Source: Coraliomargarita sp. CAG:312
GTDB lineage: Bacteria; Verrucomicrobiota; Verrucomicrobiia; Opitutales; Intestinicryptomonadaceae
Reading direction: 5' to 3'
DNA: 12,572 nucleotides
Assembly (NCBI GenBank): GCA_000438015.1
Contig: FR901636.1
Location: 26,863-39,434, forward strand
Shown one piece after another: positions 1 to 6,507 of this stretch; the stretch's first letter is position 1, and each line of letters starts with the position of its first letter. The translations under genes and the position numbers were made by a program. Below the pieces are notes generated by a model. It worked only from the letters and a program-made list of their open reading frames with translations, did not search any database and was not told the origin of the DNA.

Positions 1-459
1 CGATCCCAAGGAATAGCCAACCGGAACTGTATTCGATACGTCAAAATTTAGAGAATCCCGCGCAAACTCAAACGCCGCTCGAGCCGCCAAGCGAAGTTTT
101 TCGGGATTTGGAGACGAATCGGAACTTAGTCCGTACCCGACGTAATCGTAAGCCAATACGGTATACCCGATACTCTGGAATATACGCATCAACGGGTCTA
201 TCGTGCCCAAATCCTCGCGGTTGCCGTGCGAATATACAATGCAATATTTAGCGTCTTTTGCCGGATAAACCCGCGCGGCCACAAAATCCGCGCCGCCGGG
301 AAGGCCGATAAAAAATATGCTGTCGTCTTTTTCATAGTTTGCGGCGGGCGCAGGGAAAATCAGCCTGTTTGCCAAAGTCGCGCAAAACAAAAGCAGCAAT
401 CCGTAAGCAAGGGCAGCCAAGGCGGCAACTGTCGGAATTATAACCATTAGTTTTCGCAT
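1..459 (-). CDS. Membrane-anchored alpha/beta hydrolase, 3' end beyond window edge
   Basis: The visible N-terminal 153 residues start with a short basic tip and a hydrophobic segment at about residues 5-28 (membrane anchor or uncleaved signal). An alpha/beta-hydrolase fold follows: strand plus oxyanion motif SHGN at 77-80, strand YTVLAYDYVGYG at 99-110, and nucleophile elbow GYSLGS at 148-153 with Ser150 as the likely catalytic serine. The spacing resembles the BEM46/ABHD-like serine hydrolases. The acid and histidine of the triad would lie beyond the left edge. The ATG at 459 overlaps the end of rsmA by 13 bases. A second ATG at 447 shares one base with the rsmA stop (TAATG) and would allow coupled re-initiation. 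I chose 459 because it keeps the basic residues (Arg2, Lys3) before the hydrophobic stretch. It is probably cotranscribed with rsmA. The substrate cannot be told; a lipid or ester is only a family-level guess. Confidence 0.85.
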   Translation of the reverse strand, partial: MRKLMVIIPTVAALAALAYGLLLLFCATLANRLIFPAPAANYEKDDSIFFIGLPGGADFVAARVYPAKDAKYCIVYSHGNREDLGTIDPLMRIFQSIGYTVLAYDYVGYGLSSDSSPNPEKLRLAARAAFEFARDSLNFDVSNTVPVGYSLGS

Positions 460-1292
460 ACTATTTCATCCAACCCGCGCCAAAGAGGCGGTTCTATCGT
501 TTCCGGGCGTCGCTCCGGAGAAATTTCCGGGAATGCTTCAAGCCACTTAAAAAGCGTTTGTGAGTCTTGGTCACCCGCATTTTTTGCAATCGAACCTATT
601 TGTTTGCGGCGTTTTGAAAATATTTTGCGCATAAGCTCCTTAGTGCGAGGATTGAAAACGTGGGCGTCAGGCCGCAATTTTAAGGCAAGAAGCATGGAAT
701 CAACAGCTGGCCTCGGATAGAAACACGCGGCTGACACCCTATGCGGAGGCAAAACATCGTAGGCCTCTCCGAGGCATATCGATATTGGAGAGAATTCGCC
801 AGAGCCGTTGCGGGCGGAAAATCTCAATGCGGCCTCTTTTTGAAGCATAAGGGACATCATTTTAGGAAGCCTGCCGGACGACAGAACAGCGTCAAGCCAA
901 GGAGTGCTTATCGCATATGGGAGATTGGCAACTATTTTGAAGTCCGCAACGTTTTCAGGAAGAGCCGCCAGTGGCATGGCGACTGCGTCGGCATTTACAA
1001 GGTTGAAATCCGCGCTAGATGCAAAATCCGTCTTTAAGTATTCAAAAAGCTTTTTATCTATTTCTACCGCAAAGACTTTCGCACCGCATCCAAGCAGCGC
1101 CCCCGTAAGCGTTCCAAGTCCCGGCCCTACTTCCACAACGACGTCGCCGCGGCAAACATGCGCAAGTTCTAGAGATTTGCGCACTATGTTAGAGTCGACC
1201 AAAAAATTCTGCCCCAATTTTCTTACAGGGGAATGCTCCAGCCGTCTCAAAATTTCGGTTGTCTGCGAAGGCGTAAGCTGTCCGTTATTCAT
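447..1292 (-). CDS. rsmA: 16S rRNA (adenine1518-N6/adenine1519-N6)-dimethyltransferase RsmA (KsgA)
   Basis: This SAM-dependent enzyme dimethylates two adjacent adenines in the 3' terminal helix of 16S rRNA during late 30S assembly. From the chosen start it has 281 residues, normal for the family. Visible landmarks are the N-terminal RKLGQNFLVD at 24-33, SAM motif I EVGPGLG at 54-60, acidic ribose-binding EID at 77-79, the NADA stretch at 100-103, catalytic motif IV NLPY at 123-126, FYPRPAVDS at 191-199, and the C-terminal domain with FSKRRKQIGSI at 225-235. The reading frame is open up to an ATG at 1355, but the extra 21 residues look unlike family N-termini, so the ATG at 1292 is preferred. 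Neither start has a clear Shine-Dalgarno site. It is transcribed divergently from mazG and probably cotranscribed with the hydrolase downstream. The assignment is nearly certain; the start is less so. Confidence 0.96.
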   Translation of the reverse strand: MNNGQLTPSQTTEILRRLEHSPVRKLGQNFLVDSNIVRKSLELAHVCRGDVVVEVGPGLGTLTGALLGCGAKVFAVEIDKKLFEYLKTDFASSADFNLVNADAVAMPLAALPENVADFKIVANLPYAISTPWLDAVLSSGRLPKMMSLMLQKEAALRFSARNGSGEFSPISICLGEAYDVLPPHRVSAACFYPRPAVDSMLLALKLRPDAHVFNPRTKELMRKIFSKRRKQIGSIAKNAGDQDSQTLFKWLEAFPEISPERRPETIEPPLWRGLDEIVCEN

Positions 1293-1364
1293 AAAAGTTG
1301 GAATACATTTAAAGGGAATATTTTTAGGCGCAATACAAATTTTTAAACGCGCCATTCAAAATCT

Positions 1365-1394
1365 TTGCTTGATATGCCCAAAACTCGCTATTTT
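1365..1394 (+). promoter_or_regulatory. Candidate weak promoter for the mazG operon in the rsmA/mazG divergent spacer
   Basis: TTGCTT at 1365-1370 is followed after 18 bases by TATTTT at 1389-1394, which puts a start point close to 1400, just before the mazG ATG at 1407. The match to the sigma-70 consensus is moderate and the region is AT-rich, so chance is a real alternative. The spacer between the rsmA and mazG starts (1293-1406) must also hold the rsmA promoter; I could not pick a convincing one. Confidence 0.25.
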
Positions 1395-1406
1395 TTATAT
1401 ATTGCG

Positions 1407-2066
1407 ATGAAAGACGATTCCGTTGACAAACTTGTTGAAATAGTAAAACGCCTGCGCGCGCCCGACGGATGCCCATGGGATAGGGAACAGACCCATTTAT
1501 CCGTGAGAGGGCACCTTGTCGAAGAATGCGCAGAGCTGCTCGAAGCCATTGACAACGAAGACTCCGAAGCCATGCGCGAGGAGCTGGGAGATGTATTGAT
1601 GCATATACTTCTCCATTCGGAAATTGAATCCGAACGCGGAAATTTCGACTTTTACGATGTGGCGCGCTCTCTCTCAGAAAAACTTATAAGGCGCCATCCG
1701 CATGTATTCGGCGGCAACAGCGCGCAAAACAGCGACGATGTTTTAAAAATATGGCAGGATGTGAAGTCAAAAGAAAATAAGCCGCGCGCCGTCGGGGGAC
1801 TATTCGACGGCATACCGCCGCAACTCTCGGCTTTGCGCTACGCCTACGACATTGCAAAAAAAGCGCCCCCGGAAATCCTCGACGAAACGCTCGCGCGCGC
1901 CAAAAAGAAATCTTCCTGCGGCGCGCCTGGAATCGGCGCCGAAATGTTTGAAATCGTCCGGAGGGCGGTCCAATCCAAAACAGAGCCGGAATCCGCCCTG
2001 CGCGACTATATACAAGAAATAAAAAAGACCTCAGGGGAAAAACGAGGCAATCAAGACAAATTTTAG
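1407..2066 (+). CDS. mazG: MazG nucleoside triphosphate pyrophosphohydrolase with a shortened C-terminal half
   Basis: MazG hydrolyses NTPs and dNTPs to monophosphates and pyrophosphate. It cleans damaged nucleotides from the pool and, in E. coli, helps lower ppGpp during starvation. The 219-residue product shows the family start LRAPDGCPWDREQTH at 16-30, the metal-binding EE..E helix at 39-43 (LVEECAELLEAID at 37-49), the ExxD motif EELGD at 58-62, and the strongly conserved RRHPHVFGG at 95-103. These are all first-domain features. E. coli MazG is about 260 residues with a second complete domain. Here the C-terminal half is short, with only weak resemblance (GIGAEMFEIVRRAV at 175-188) and no second clear EE..E/ExxD set. 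The frame opens at 1365, but the ATG at 1407 matches the family start. The ygjP-type gene follows 45 bases downstream, in an apparent operon. Confidence 0.93.
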   Translation: MKDDSVDKLVEIVKRLRAPDGCPWDREQTHLSVRGHLVEECAELLEAIDNEDSEAMREELGDVLMHILLHSEIESERGNFDFYDVARSLSEKLIRRHPHVFGGNSAQNSDDVLKIWQDVKSKENKPRAVGGLFDGIPPQLSALRYAYDIAKKAPPEILDETLARAKKKSSCGAPGIGAEMFEIVRRAVQSKTEPESALRDYIQEIKKTSGEKRGNQDKF

Positions 2067-2111
2067 CTGTTTTTCCCCGCTTTAACCCGGCTAAAAAGCC
2101 TCGCCAAATAC

Positions 2112-2855
2112 ATGCACAATCCCGCGCCAGACGAAATAAACCTGGCTCTTTCCCCAAAAGGAGAACCGGCTAGCATTCGCGTGCGCATAAAGGAATCCAT
2201 GCGGTCGCGCAGTTTTAGGCTTTGGATTGAAGGCAAGACCAGCGCGGTGCTTTCAAAGCCCAAGCGAGCCTCGATGAAGTCGGCTCTAGAATTTTTAAAT
2301 TCCAACCTGGATTGGCTGGAAAAGAGGCTTTCAGAAGTTGGCGAAAGCCTTTCGCTGAGGGAATACTTAAAAAAACGCCCGCATGTTTACGCAAACGGGC
2401 GCAAATGGGATGTATGGACAATAAACGCGCGGGGAAAACCTTTCTTTATAGAGGACGCAAACGCGGGCGAACTTGTTTTGGCATGCCCCGAAGATTCTGC
2501 GGACGAAACTTTCGAGAAGCTTTTTGCGGATTTCGCCCGCAAAAAAATAATGGAGCAGGCAGAAAAGATATCGCTCGAGACCGGCATAAAATTTGGTAGG
2601 TTGAGCGTGCGCGACCAATCAAGCCGCTGGGCTTCGCGCTCATCAAACGGCTCGCTTTCTTTTAACTGGAGGATAGTGCTGCTTCAGCCGGAACTTCAGG
2701 ACTACATCATCCGCCACGAACTCGCGCATTCGCGCTTTATGGACCATTCGGTTTCATTCTGGATTTTTCTCAACCGCATATGCCCCGGCGCCAAACGCCT
2801 CGACGCCCGCCTTTCCAAAGAGGGAGAGGAAATCTTTAGAATTGCGAGAAAATGA
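2112..2855 (+). CDS. YgjP/DUF45-family (WLM/SprT-like) zinc-dependent hydrolase
   Basis: The 247-residue protein carries the signature of the YgjP/DUF45 group: QSSRWASRSSNGSLSFNWRI at 169-188 (family form KxRWGSC...G.I.LNWRL), then IIRHELAHSRFMDHSVSFW at 199-217. His202, Glu203 and His206 form HExxH and His212 is the third ligand. Ala174 replaces the usual glycine of RWGS. The fold is shared with zincin peptidases, so the group is often annotated as M48-like. As I recall, the E. coli homologue is annotated as a UTP pyrophosphatase; that is family knowledge and not shown here. No signal peptide or membrane segment is visible, so it is probably cytoplasmic. The gene lies 45 bases after mazG, in the same frame as mazG, and its TGA overlaps the next ATG (ATGA), which suggests coupling to the polymerase. 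No Shine-Dalgarno site precedes the ATG. Confidence 0.9.
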   Translation: MHNPAPDEINLALSPKGEPASIRVRIKESMRSRSFRLWIEGKTSAVLSKPKRASMKSALEFLNSNLDWLEKRLSEVGESLSLREYLKKRPHVYANGRKWDVWTINARGKPFFIEDANAGELVLACPEDSADETFEKLFADFARKKIMEQAEKISLETGIKFGRLSVRDQSSRWASRSSNGSLSFNWRIVLLQPELQDYIIRHELAHSRFMDHSVSFWIFLNRICPGAKRLDARLSKEGEEIFRIARK

Positions 2856-4117
2856 ACGAAACAATCCTGCATTGCGACCTAAACGGATTTTACGCCTCCG
2901 TTGAATGCCTGTTTCGGCCGGAATTGAAAAACGTCCCGATGGCAGTTTCCGGAAATCCGGAAAACCGGCACGGAATAATTCTCGCTAAAAACGAGCTCGC
3001 AAAAAAATTCGGGGTTGCAACTGGAGAAACAATCTGGGCGGCAAAAAGAAAATGCCCGGAAATAACGCTCGTTCGCCCAAGCCGCGGTAAATACTCGGAG
3101 TACTCGCAAAAAGTAAACGCGATATATTCGCGTTTCACAAACAAGATAGAACCTTTCGGAATAGACGAATCCTGGCTCGACGTGGCAGCGAGCGCAAAGC
3201 TGTTCGGAGATCCGGTCTCAATAGCAGATACAATCAGAAAAACCGTGCGGGAAGAACTTGGGCTCACGGTATCAATAGGGGTTTCTTTCAACAAGATATT
3301 CGCAAAATTCGGCAGCGACTATAAAAAGCCAGACGCCACAACTTTGATTTCGCGCGAAAACTATAAAGAAATAATATACCCACAGCCGGTATCGGCGCTT
3401 CTGTACGTCGGAAGGCGCACGGCCGAAGCCCTTGGAAAACTCGGAATAAAAACTGTGGGCGAACTCGCGCGAGCGGACAAAAAAATCTTGTCGGCAAGGT
3501 TCGGGAAACACGGCGAGTTGATATACAACGCAGCCAACGGCATTGGAGACGCCGACGTCGCATTTTTTGGAGATGAACCGGATGCAAAGTCCATCGGCAA
3601 TTCCGTGACATACCGCAGAGACCTGTCGGGTATGGAAGACTTTGAGGCGGCAATTCTGGATTTGTCTGAAACAGTATCGGCGCGAATGCTGAAAGAAGGC
3701 GTAAAATGCACAACCATAAGCGTATCAATAAAAAATACCCGGCTAAATACGATAACCAGGCAAAGCCGCACAGACTCTCCGACAAATTTGTCTCCGGAAA
3801 TTTTCAAAACAGCAATGCAGATAATTAAAAGCGAGTGGGACGCCGGAGAGCGGGTGAGAATGTTCGGCATAGCATGCGGGGGACTTATCCCGGCGGACTC
3901 CTCGCCGGACCAAATGTCCGTTTTCGACGAGGAAAACTGCGCCCGCCAAAAGCTGAAAAAAATGCAGGAAGCAGTTGAAAACGTCCGGGCAAAATTCGGC
4001 CGCTCAAGCCTGCGCCGCGCAAACATAGCATTTTGCGACATATTTTCCGAAGCCGACTTGCCGCCAAGCTCACTGGCAAAACACAACGGCATGACAAAAA
4101 AGCGCGCGCAGCAATAA
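2852..4117 (+). CDS. dinB: Y-family translesion DNA polymerase (DinB/Pol IV-like)
   Basis: The 421-residue enzyme copies past DNA damage with low fidelity. The N-terminal catalytic block HCDLNGFYASVE at 7-18 supplies Asp9 (metal ligand) and Tyr14 (steric gate position). RHGIILAKNELAKKFGV at 39-55 is the fingers region that contacts the incoming nucleotide. PFGIDESWLDV at 101-111 carries the catalytic Asp105-Glu106 pair. SIGVSFNKIFAKFGSDYKKP follows in the palm. A helix-hairpin-helix thumb (LLYVGRRTAEALGKLGIKTVGELA) and a little-finger domain come next. QMSVF at 354-358 fits a beta-clamp-binding motif and is followed by a basic tail. The HCDLN.FYASVE and GIDE.WLDV forms fit the 'DNA polymerase Y family' branch seen in many anaerobes more than E. 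coli DinB, so the symbol is used broadly. It overlaps the upstream gene by four bases. No LexA-type box was recognised upstream of the operon. Confidence 0.94.
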   Translation: MNETILHCDLNGFYASVECLFRPELKNVPMAVSGNPENRHGIILAKNELAKKFGVATGETIWAAKRKCPEITLVRPSRGKYSEYSQKVNAIYSRFTNKIEPFGIDESWLDVAASAKLFGDPVSIADTIRKTVREELGLTVSIGVSFNKIFAKFGSDYKKPDATTLISRENYKEIIYPQPVSALLYVGRRTAEALGKLGIKTVGELARADKKILSARFGKHGELIYNAANGIGDADVAFFGDEPDAKSIGNSVTYRRDLSGMEDFEAAILDLSETVSARMLKEGVKCTTISVSIKNTRLNTITRQSRTDSPTNLSPEIFKTAMQIIKSEWDAGERVRMFGIACGGLIPADSSPDQMSVFDEENCARQKLKKMQEAVENVRAKFGRSSLRRANIAFCDIFSEADLPPSSLAKHNGMTKKRAQQ

Positions 4118-4143
4118 AGAGGAACGCATAAGCCCGCACTAAA

Positions 4144-4170
4144 AAAAATCGCGGCTTCCCGCGTCTTTTG
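4144..4170 (+). terminator. Rho-independent terminator after dinB
   Basis: CGCGG (4150-4154) pairs with CCGCG (4159-4163) around a four-base loop. TCTTTTG follows, and an A-run at 4141-4148 precedes. The hairpin closes the mazG-ygjP-dinB block, 32 bases after the dinB stop. The A-run could also make it weakly active on the opposite strand. Confidence 0.7.
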
Positions 4171-4196
4171 TATTGCAAAAATCCTTTGAATATGCT
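4168..4196 (+). promoter_or_regulatory. Probable sigma-70-type promoter for the zinc-ribbon/sulP pair
   Basis: TTGTAT at 4168-4173 and TATGCT at 4191-4196 are separated by exactly 17 bases. This predicts transcription from about 4203, ten bases before the ATG at 4214. The -35 box overlaps the T tract of the preceding terminator, so the two signals are stacked. The hexamers are near-consensus but not perfect. Confidence 0.45.
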
Positions 4197-4213
4197 GCTT
4201 TCTTTGTTGATTT

Positions 4214-4579
4214 ATGAGACATACGGAAGACATTATTTTAAGGCTTCTTAAAATCCGCAAAGCCAGAAAGCTTTCGGAGTCTCCGATAATGTCGGAAGAA
4301 AACGTTCAAAAATTGCGCGACTTTATAATAGAAAACCGCCGCCAGATTCCGTCGTTTGCCTTGTCGCATTTCGACAGGCTGGAAGCGTCCGGAAAACTGG
4401 GACTGGCAGAAATTGTCGACGGTAAATGCGCAGCCTGCGGCGCCGCCGTGCCGCAGGATGAAATAGACTATCTTGGCAGAAACCACAACATAGGCGTATG
4501 CGACAACTGCTACGCTTTTATCTTTATGCCGAACGAAAAATTCGACGTGGAAGATTTCTTTAAGAGATTTTTGGCTTAA
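4214..4579 (+). CDS. Small C4 zinc-ribbon protein (zf-RING_7/DUF164-type ribbon)
   Basis: The 121-residue protein has one clear domain. KCAACG holds Cys72 and Cys75, and GVCDNCY holds Cys96 and Cys99, with an intervening stretch AAVPQDEIDYL. This order resembles the C4 zinc ribbon found at the C-terminus of the DUF164/YbjQ-unrelated coiled-coil proteins (zf-RING_7), which normally carry a long helical N-terminus. Here the N-terminal part (1-65) is short, charged and helical, and an extra acidic/aromatic tail (FDVEDFFKRFLA) follows the ribbon. It is likely to bind zinc and then nucleic acid or a protein partner; this is inference. An alternative ATG at 4289 with GGAG eleven bases before it would drop 25 residues. 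I keep 4214 because the candidate promoter lies just upstream. The stop codon directly abuts the transporter ATG. Confidence 0.75.
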   Translation: MRHTEDIILRLLKIRKARKLSESPIMSEENVQKLRDFIIENRRQIPSFALSHFDRLEASGKLGLAEIVDGKCAACGAAVPQDEIDYLGRNHNIGVCDNCYAFIFMPNEKFDVEDFFKRFLA

Positions 4580-6286
4580 ATGAAAAAAATCGGATTCGCT
4601 TTTCATCCGAAACTGTTGGATTGTTTTAAAAATTACAACCGTTCCGCATTCTTCTCGGATATTTGCGCAGGAATAAGCGTAGGAATATTGGCTTTGCCTC
4701 TTGCAATGGCATTTGCAATCGCAAGCGGAGTCACGCCGGAGCAAGGCCTATACACCGCTATCGTGGCGGGATTTATCATTGCAGTATTCGGCGGTTCCCG
4801 CGTGCAAATCGGCGGCCCTACGGGCGCATTTATAGTAATTGTCGCCGGAATTATAGCCCAATACGGCTATGCGGCGCTCGCAGTTGCGACAGTTATGGCG
4901 GGAGTTTTTCTCGTCATTATGGGAATAACAAAAATGGGCAACGCAATAAGATATATTCCGCGCCCTGTTATTCTTGGATTTACAAACGGCATAGCCGTTC
5001 TAATAATGTCAACGCAACTTAAGGACTTCCTGGGGCTCTCAATGGAAAAAGTTCCGGAAGATTTTATTCCCAAAATTGCAGCAGTTTGGGAAAGCCTGCC
5101 AACAACAAACGCTCCGACTCTCATATTGGGAGTAGTTTCAATGCTCGTAATCGTATATTGGCCCAAATCTTGGCGCAGGCGTTTTCCCGGGCAAATAGGC
5201 GCAATATTTATAGGCACCCTACTATCCTTGGGGTTTTCACAATTTGGATGGAGCGTAGAAACTATTTTCTCGCGCTTCGGGGAAATACCGCGCTCGCTTC
5301 CGGAATTCCAGTGGATTTCAGTGGATTTCGCCAACATAAAAAATTTGATGATGCCCGCAGTCACAATAGCGGTGCTAGCGGCAATAGAGTCGCTGCTTTC
5401 GGCGGTGGTTGCCGACGGAATGATTGACGACAAGCACGATTCCAACCAAGAGTTGATAGCCCAGGGAATGGCAAACATAGCCGCGCCGTTTTTCATGGGA
5501 ATACCCGCAACCGGCGCAATAGCCCGCACTGCGACGAATATAAAAAACGGCGGGCGCACTCCCGTGGCTGGAATAATCCATTGCGCGGTACTGCTGGCTA
5601 TTCTGTTCTTTGCAGCCCCATACGCGCAGTATATACCCTTGGCAACGCTTTCGGCGGTGCTGTTTGTGGTGGCTTTCAACATGGCCGATTGGTCGGCATT
5701 TGGGGAAATGCGCAAGCTGCCGCGTTCTGACGACTGCGTATTCATGGCAACCTTCCTGCTGACCGTGGTGTTCGGTTTGACCCTTGCGATAGAAGTCGGT
5801 ATGGTTTTGGCTGCAATGCTTTTTATAAGGAGGGTTTCCGATACGACCCAAGTCATGCTAGTTGACAAGAAACTGGAAACCGACTTGTCTAAATATTCCC
5901 TTGAAGGCAAGGACATTCCGGAAGGCGTAATGGTTTTCCGCATATTTGGAGTCCTTATGTTCGGAGCCGCCGACAAGCTGGAATCTATTTTAACGCAGAT
6001 GGGGGAAACTCCTAAAATCGCAATTTTGAGAATGCGCACAGTCCTTGCTATGGACGCCACAGCTCTTGACGTAATGGACCATCTATATGAAAAGCTCAAG
6101 AGCAGGAATGTAATAATGATGATTACCGGCGCGCATTCGCAGCCTCTGCACATGATGCAAAAATCAGGATTTCTAGACAAAATCGGCGAGGATTTTGTGC
6201 TTGAAAATATCGATGCTGCGTTGGAAAAATCTAGGGAAATACTAGGAGAAACCTCCTCCGCAATAAATAAATCCGCAGGCAACTAA
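4580..6286 (+). CDS. SulP-family (SLC26-type) anion transporter with C-terminal STAS domain
   Basis: This 568-residue inner-membrane protein has the complete SulP plan. The first membrane region contains DICAGISVGILALPLAMAFA at 27-46. The substrate-region motif VQIGGPTGAFIVIVAG lies at 75-90. Several further hydrophobic spans follow to about residue 415, then a cytoplasmic STAS domain at about 440-550 with MDATALDVMDHL beginning at residue 491. SulP proteins move sulfate, bicarbonate, or C4-dicarboxylates such as succinate (DauA), usually with Na+ or H+. The sequence alone does not decide which. The length matches the family. The ATG follows the zinc-ribbon stop with no spacing, so translation is probably coupled. 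No terminator is visible directly after the TAA, and the last 45 bases are overlapped by a small antisense frame. Confidence 0.94.
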   Translation: MKKIGFAFHPKLLDCFKNYNRSAFFSDICAGISVGILALPLAMAFAIASGVTPEQGLYTAIVAGFIIAVFGGSRVQIGGPTGAFIVIVAGIIAQYGYAALAVATVMAGVFLVIMGITKMGNAIRYIPRPVILGFTNGIAVLIMSTQLKDFLGLSMEKVPEDFIPKIAAVWESLPTTNAPTLILGVVSMLVIVYWPKSWRRRFPGQIGAIFIGTLLSLGFSQFGWSVETIFSRFGEIPRSLPEFQWISVDFANIKNLMMPAVTIAVLAAIESLLSAVVADGMIDDKHDSNQELIAQGMANIAAPFFMGIPATGAIARTATNIKNGGRTPVAGIIHCAVLLAILFFAAPYAQYIPLATLSAVLFVVAFNMADWSAFGEMRKLPRSDDCVFMATFLLTVVFGLTLAIEVGMVLAAMLFIRRVSDTTQVMLVDKKLETDLSKYSLEGKDIPEGVMVFRIFGVLMFGAADKLESILTQMGETPKIAILRMRTVLAMDATALDVMDHLYEKLKSRNVIMMITGAHSQPLHMMQKSGFLDKIGEDFVLENIDAALEKSREILGETSSAINKSAGN

Positions 6287-6394
6287 CCTTGCCGTCCACA
6301 TTAGATATCTGCTCAAACTCAGGCTTAAAAGCAGCCCTAAAACAAAGAGTATAAGAACGGCAGGCAAATATCCTTCTCTCCGTTTTATGCGCAT
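6242..6394 (-). CDS. Putative 50-residue membrane microprotein antisense to the sulP 3' end
   Basis: Read on the minus strand from ATG at 6394 to TAG at 6242-6244. The N-terminus is strongly basic (MRIKRREGYL). A hydrophobic segment AVLILFVLGLLLSLSLS at 12-28 follows, then RYLMWTAR and a second moderately hydrophobic, cysteine-containing end. This is the layout of a single-pass or hairpin membrane peptide with the basic end in the cytoplasm. It directly follows another small frame with TAA-ATG and no spacer, and its last 45 bases overlap the sulP coding end in antisense. I recognise no family. Such a short frame could be chance, but the basic-then-hydrophobic order, the coupled junction and the upstream -10 box make it worth listing. 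Confidence 0.35.
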   Translation of the reverse strand: MRIKRREGYLPAVLILFVLGLLLSLSLSRYLMWTARLVACGFIYCGGGFS

Positions 6395-6475
6395 TTATTG
6401 CATCATGCTCCAAACGCCTGCCATAAATGTTGCGCAGGCAATTCCGCGCAAGACTAAAGCTATAACCCATTTCAT
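6395..6475 (-). CDS. Putative 26-residue hydrophobic peptide upstream of the 50-residue frame
   Basis: Read on the minus strand from ATG at 6475 to TAA at 6395-6397. It begins MKWVIALVLRGIACATFMAG and ends in WSMMQ: almost wholly hydrophobic, with one lysine near the start and one central arginine. It could be a small membrane peptide, a leader peptide for the next frame, or the front part of one 77-codon gene broken by a single TAA. A perfect TATAAT box lies 27 bases upstream. There is no Shine-Dalgarno site. No known family was recognised, so its reality is uncertain. Confidence 0.33.
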   Translation of the reverse strand: MKWVIALVLRGIACATFMAGVWSMMQ

Positions 6476-6501
6476 TTAGCATATTCGCATAAGAACAGCA
6501 T

Positions 6502-6507
6502 ATTATA
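6502..6507 (-). promoter_or_regulatory. Perfect TATAAT -10 box facing the small antisense frames
   Basis: The plus strand reads ATTATA at 6502-6507, giving TATAAT on the minus strand. It predicts a start near 6495 and a leader of about 20 bases before the ATG at 6475. The -35 position (6525-6530, TCAGTA on the minus strand) is poor, so the box could be weak, activator-dependent or accidental. A run of eight C residues (G on the minus strand) lies in the spacer. Confidence 0.35.

Noticed and set aside
1293..1355. 21-residue N-terminal extension of RsmA from the ATG at 1355
   Set aside because: The extension does not resemble RsmA N-termini, which begin shortly before the GQNF motif, and it has no better start signal.
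904..1410. 168-codon plus-strand frame opposite rsmA
   Set aside because: It is antisense to conserved rsmA motifs and has no independent support.
2086..2100. Possible terminator between mazG and the ygjP-type gene (GGCT/AGCC hairpin)
   Set aside because: Only a four-base-pair stem with no T tract after it; too weak to separate the genes.
3361..4260. 299-codon minus-strand frame opposite dinB
   Set aside because: It overlaps the polymerase almost fully and its translation shows no recognisable domain; a frame shadow.
4867..6282. 471-codon open frame on the minus strand opposite the SulP gene
   Set aside because: It is the antisense shadow of a well-recognised transporter. Its product is Ser/Ile-rich without domain-like motifs, and no promoter or start context supports it.
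6231..6482. 83-codon minus-strand frame in the same place as the two microprotein frames
   Set aside because: Its product is mixed charged and hydrophobic without a clear pattern. The alternative phase, with basic-then-hydrophobic peptides, is more protein-like, so that phase was listed instead.
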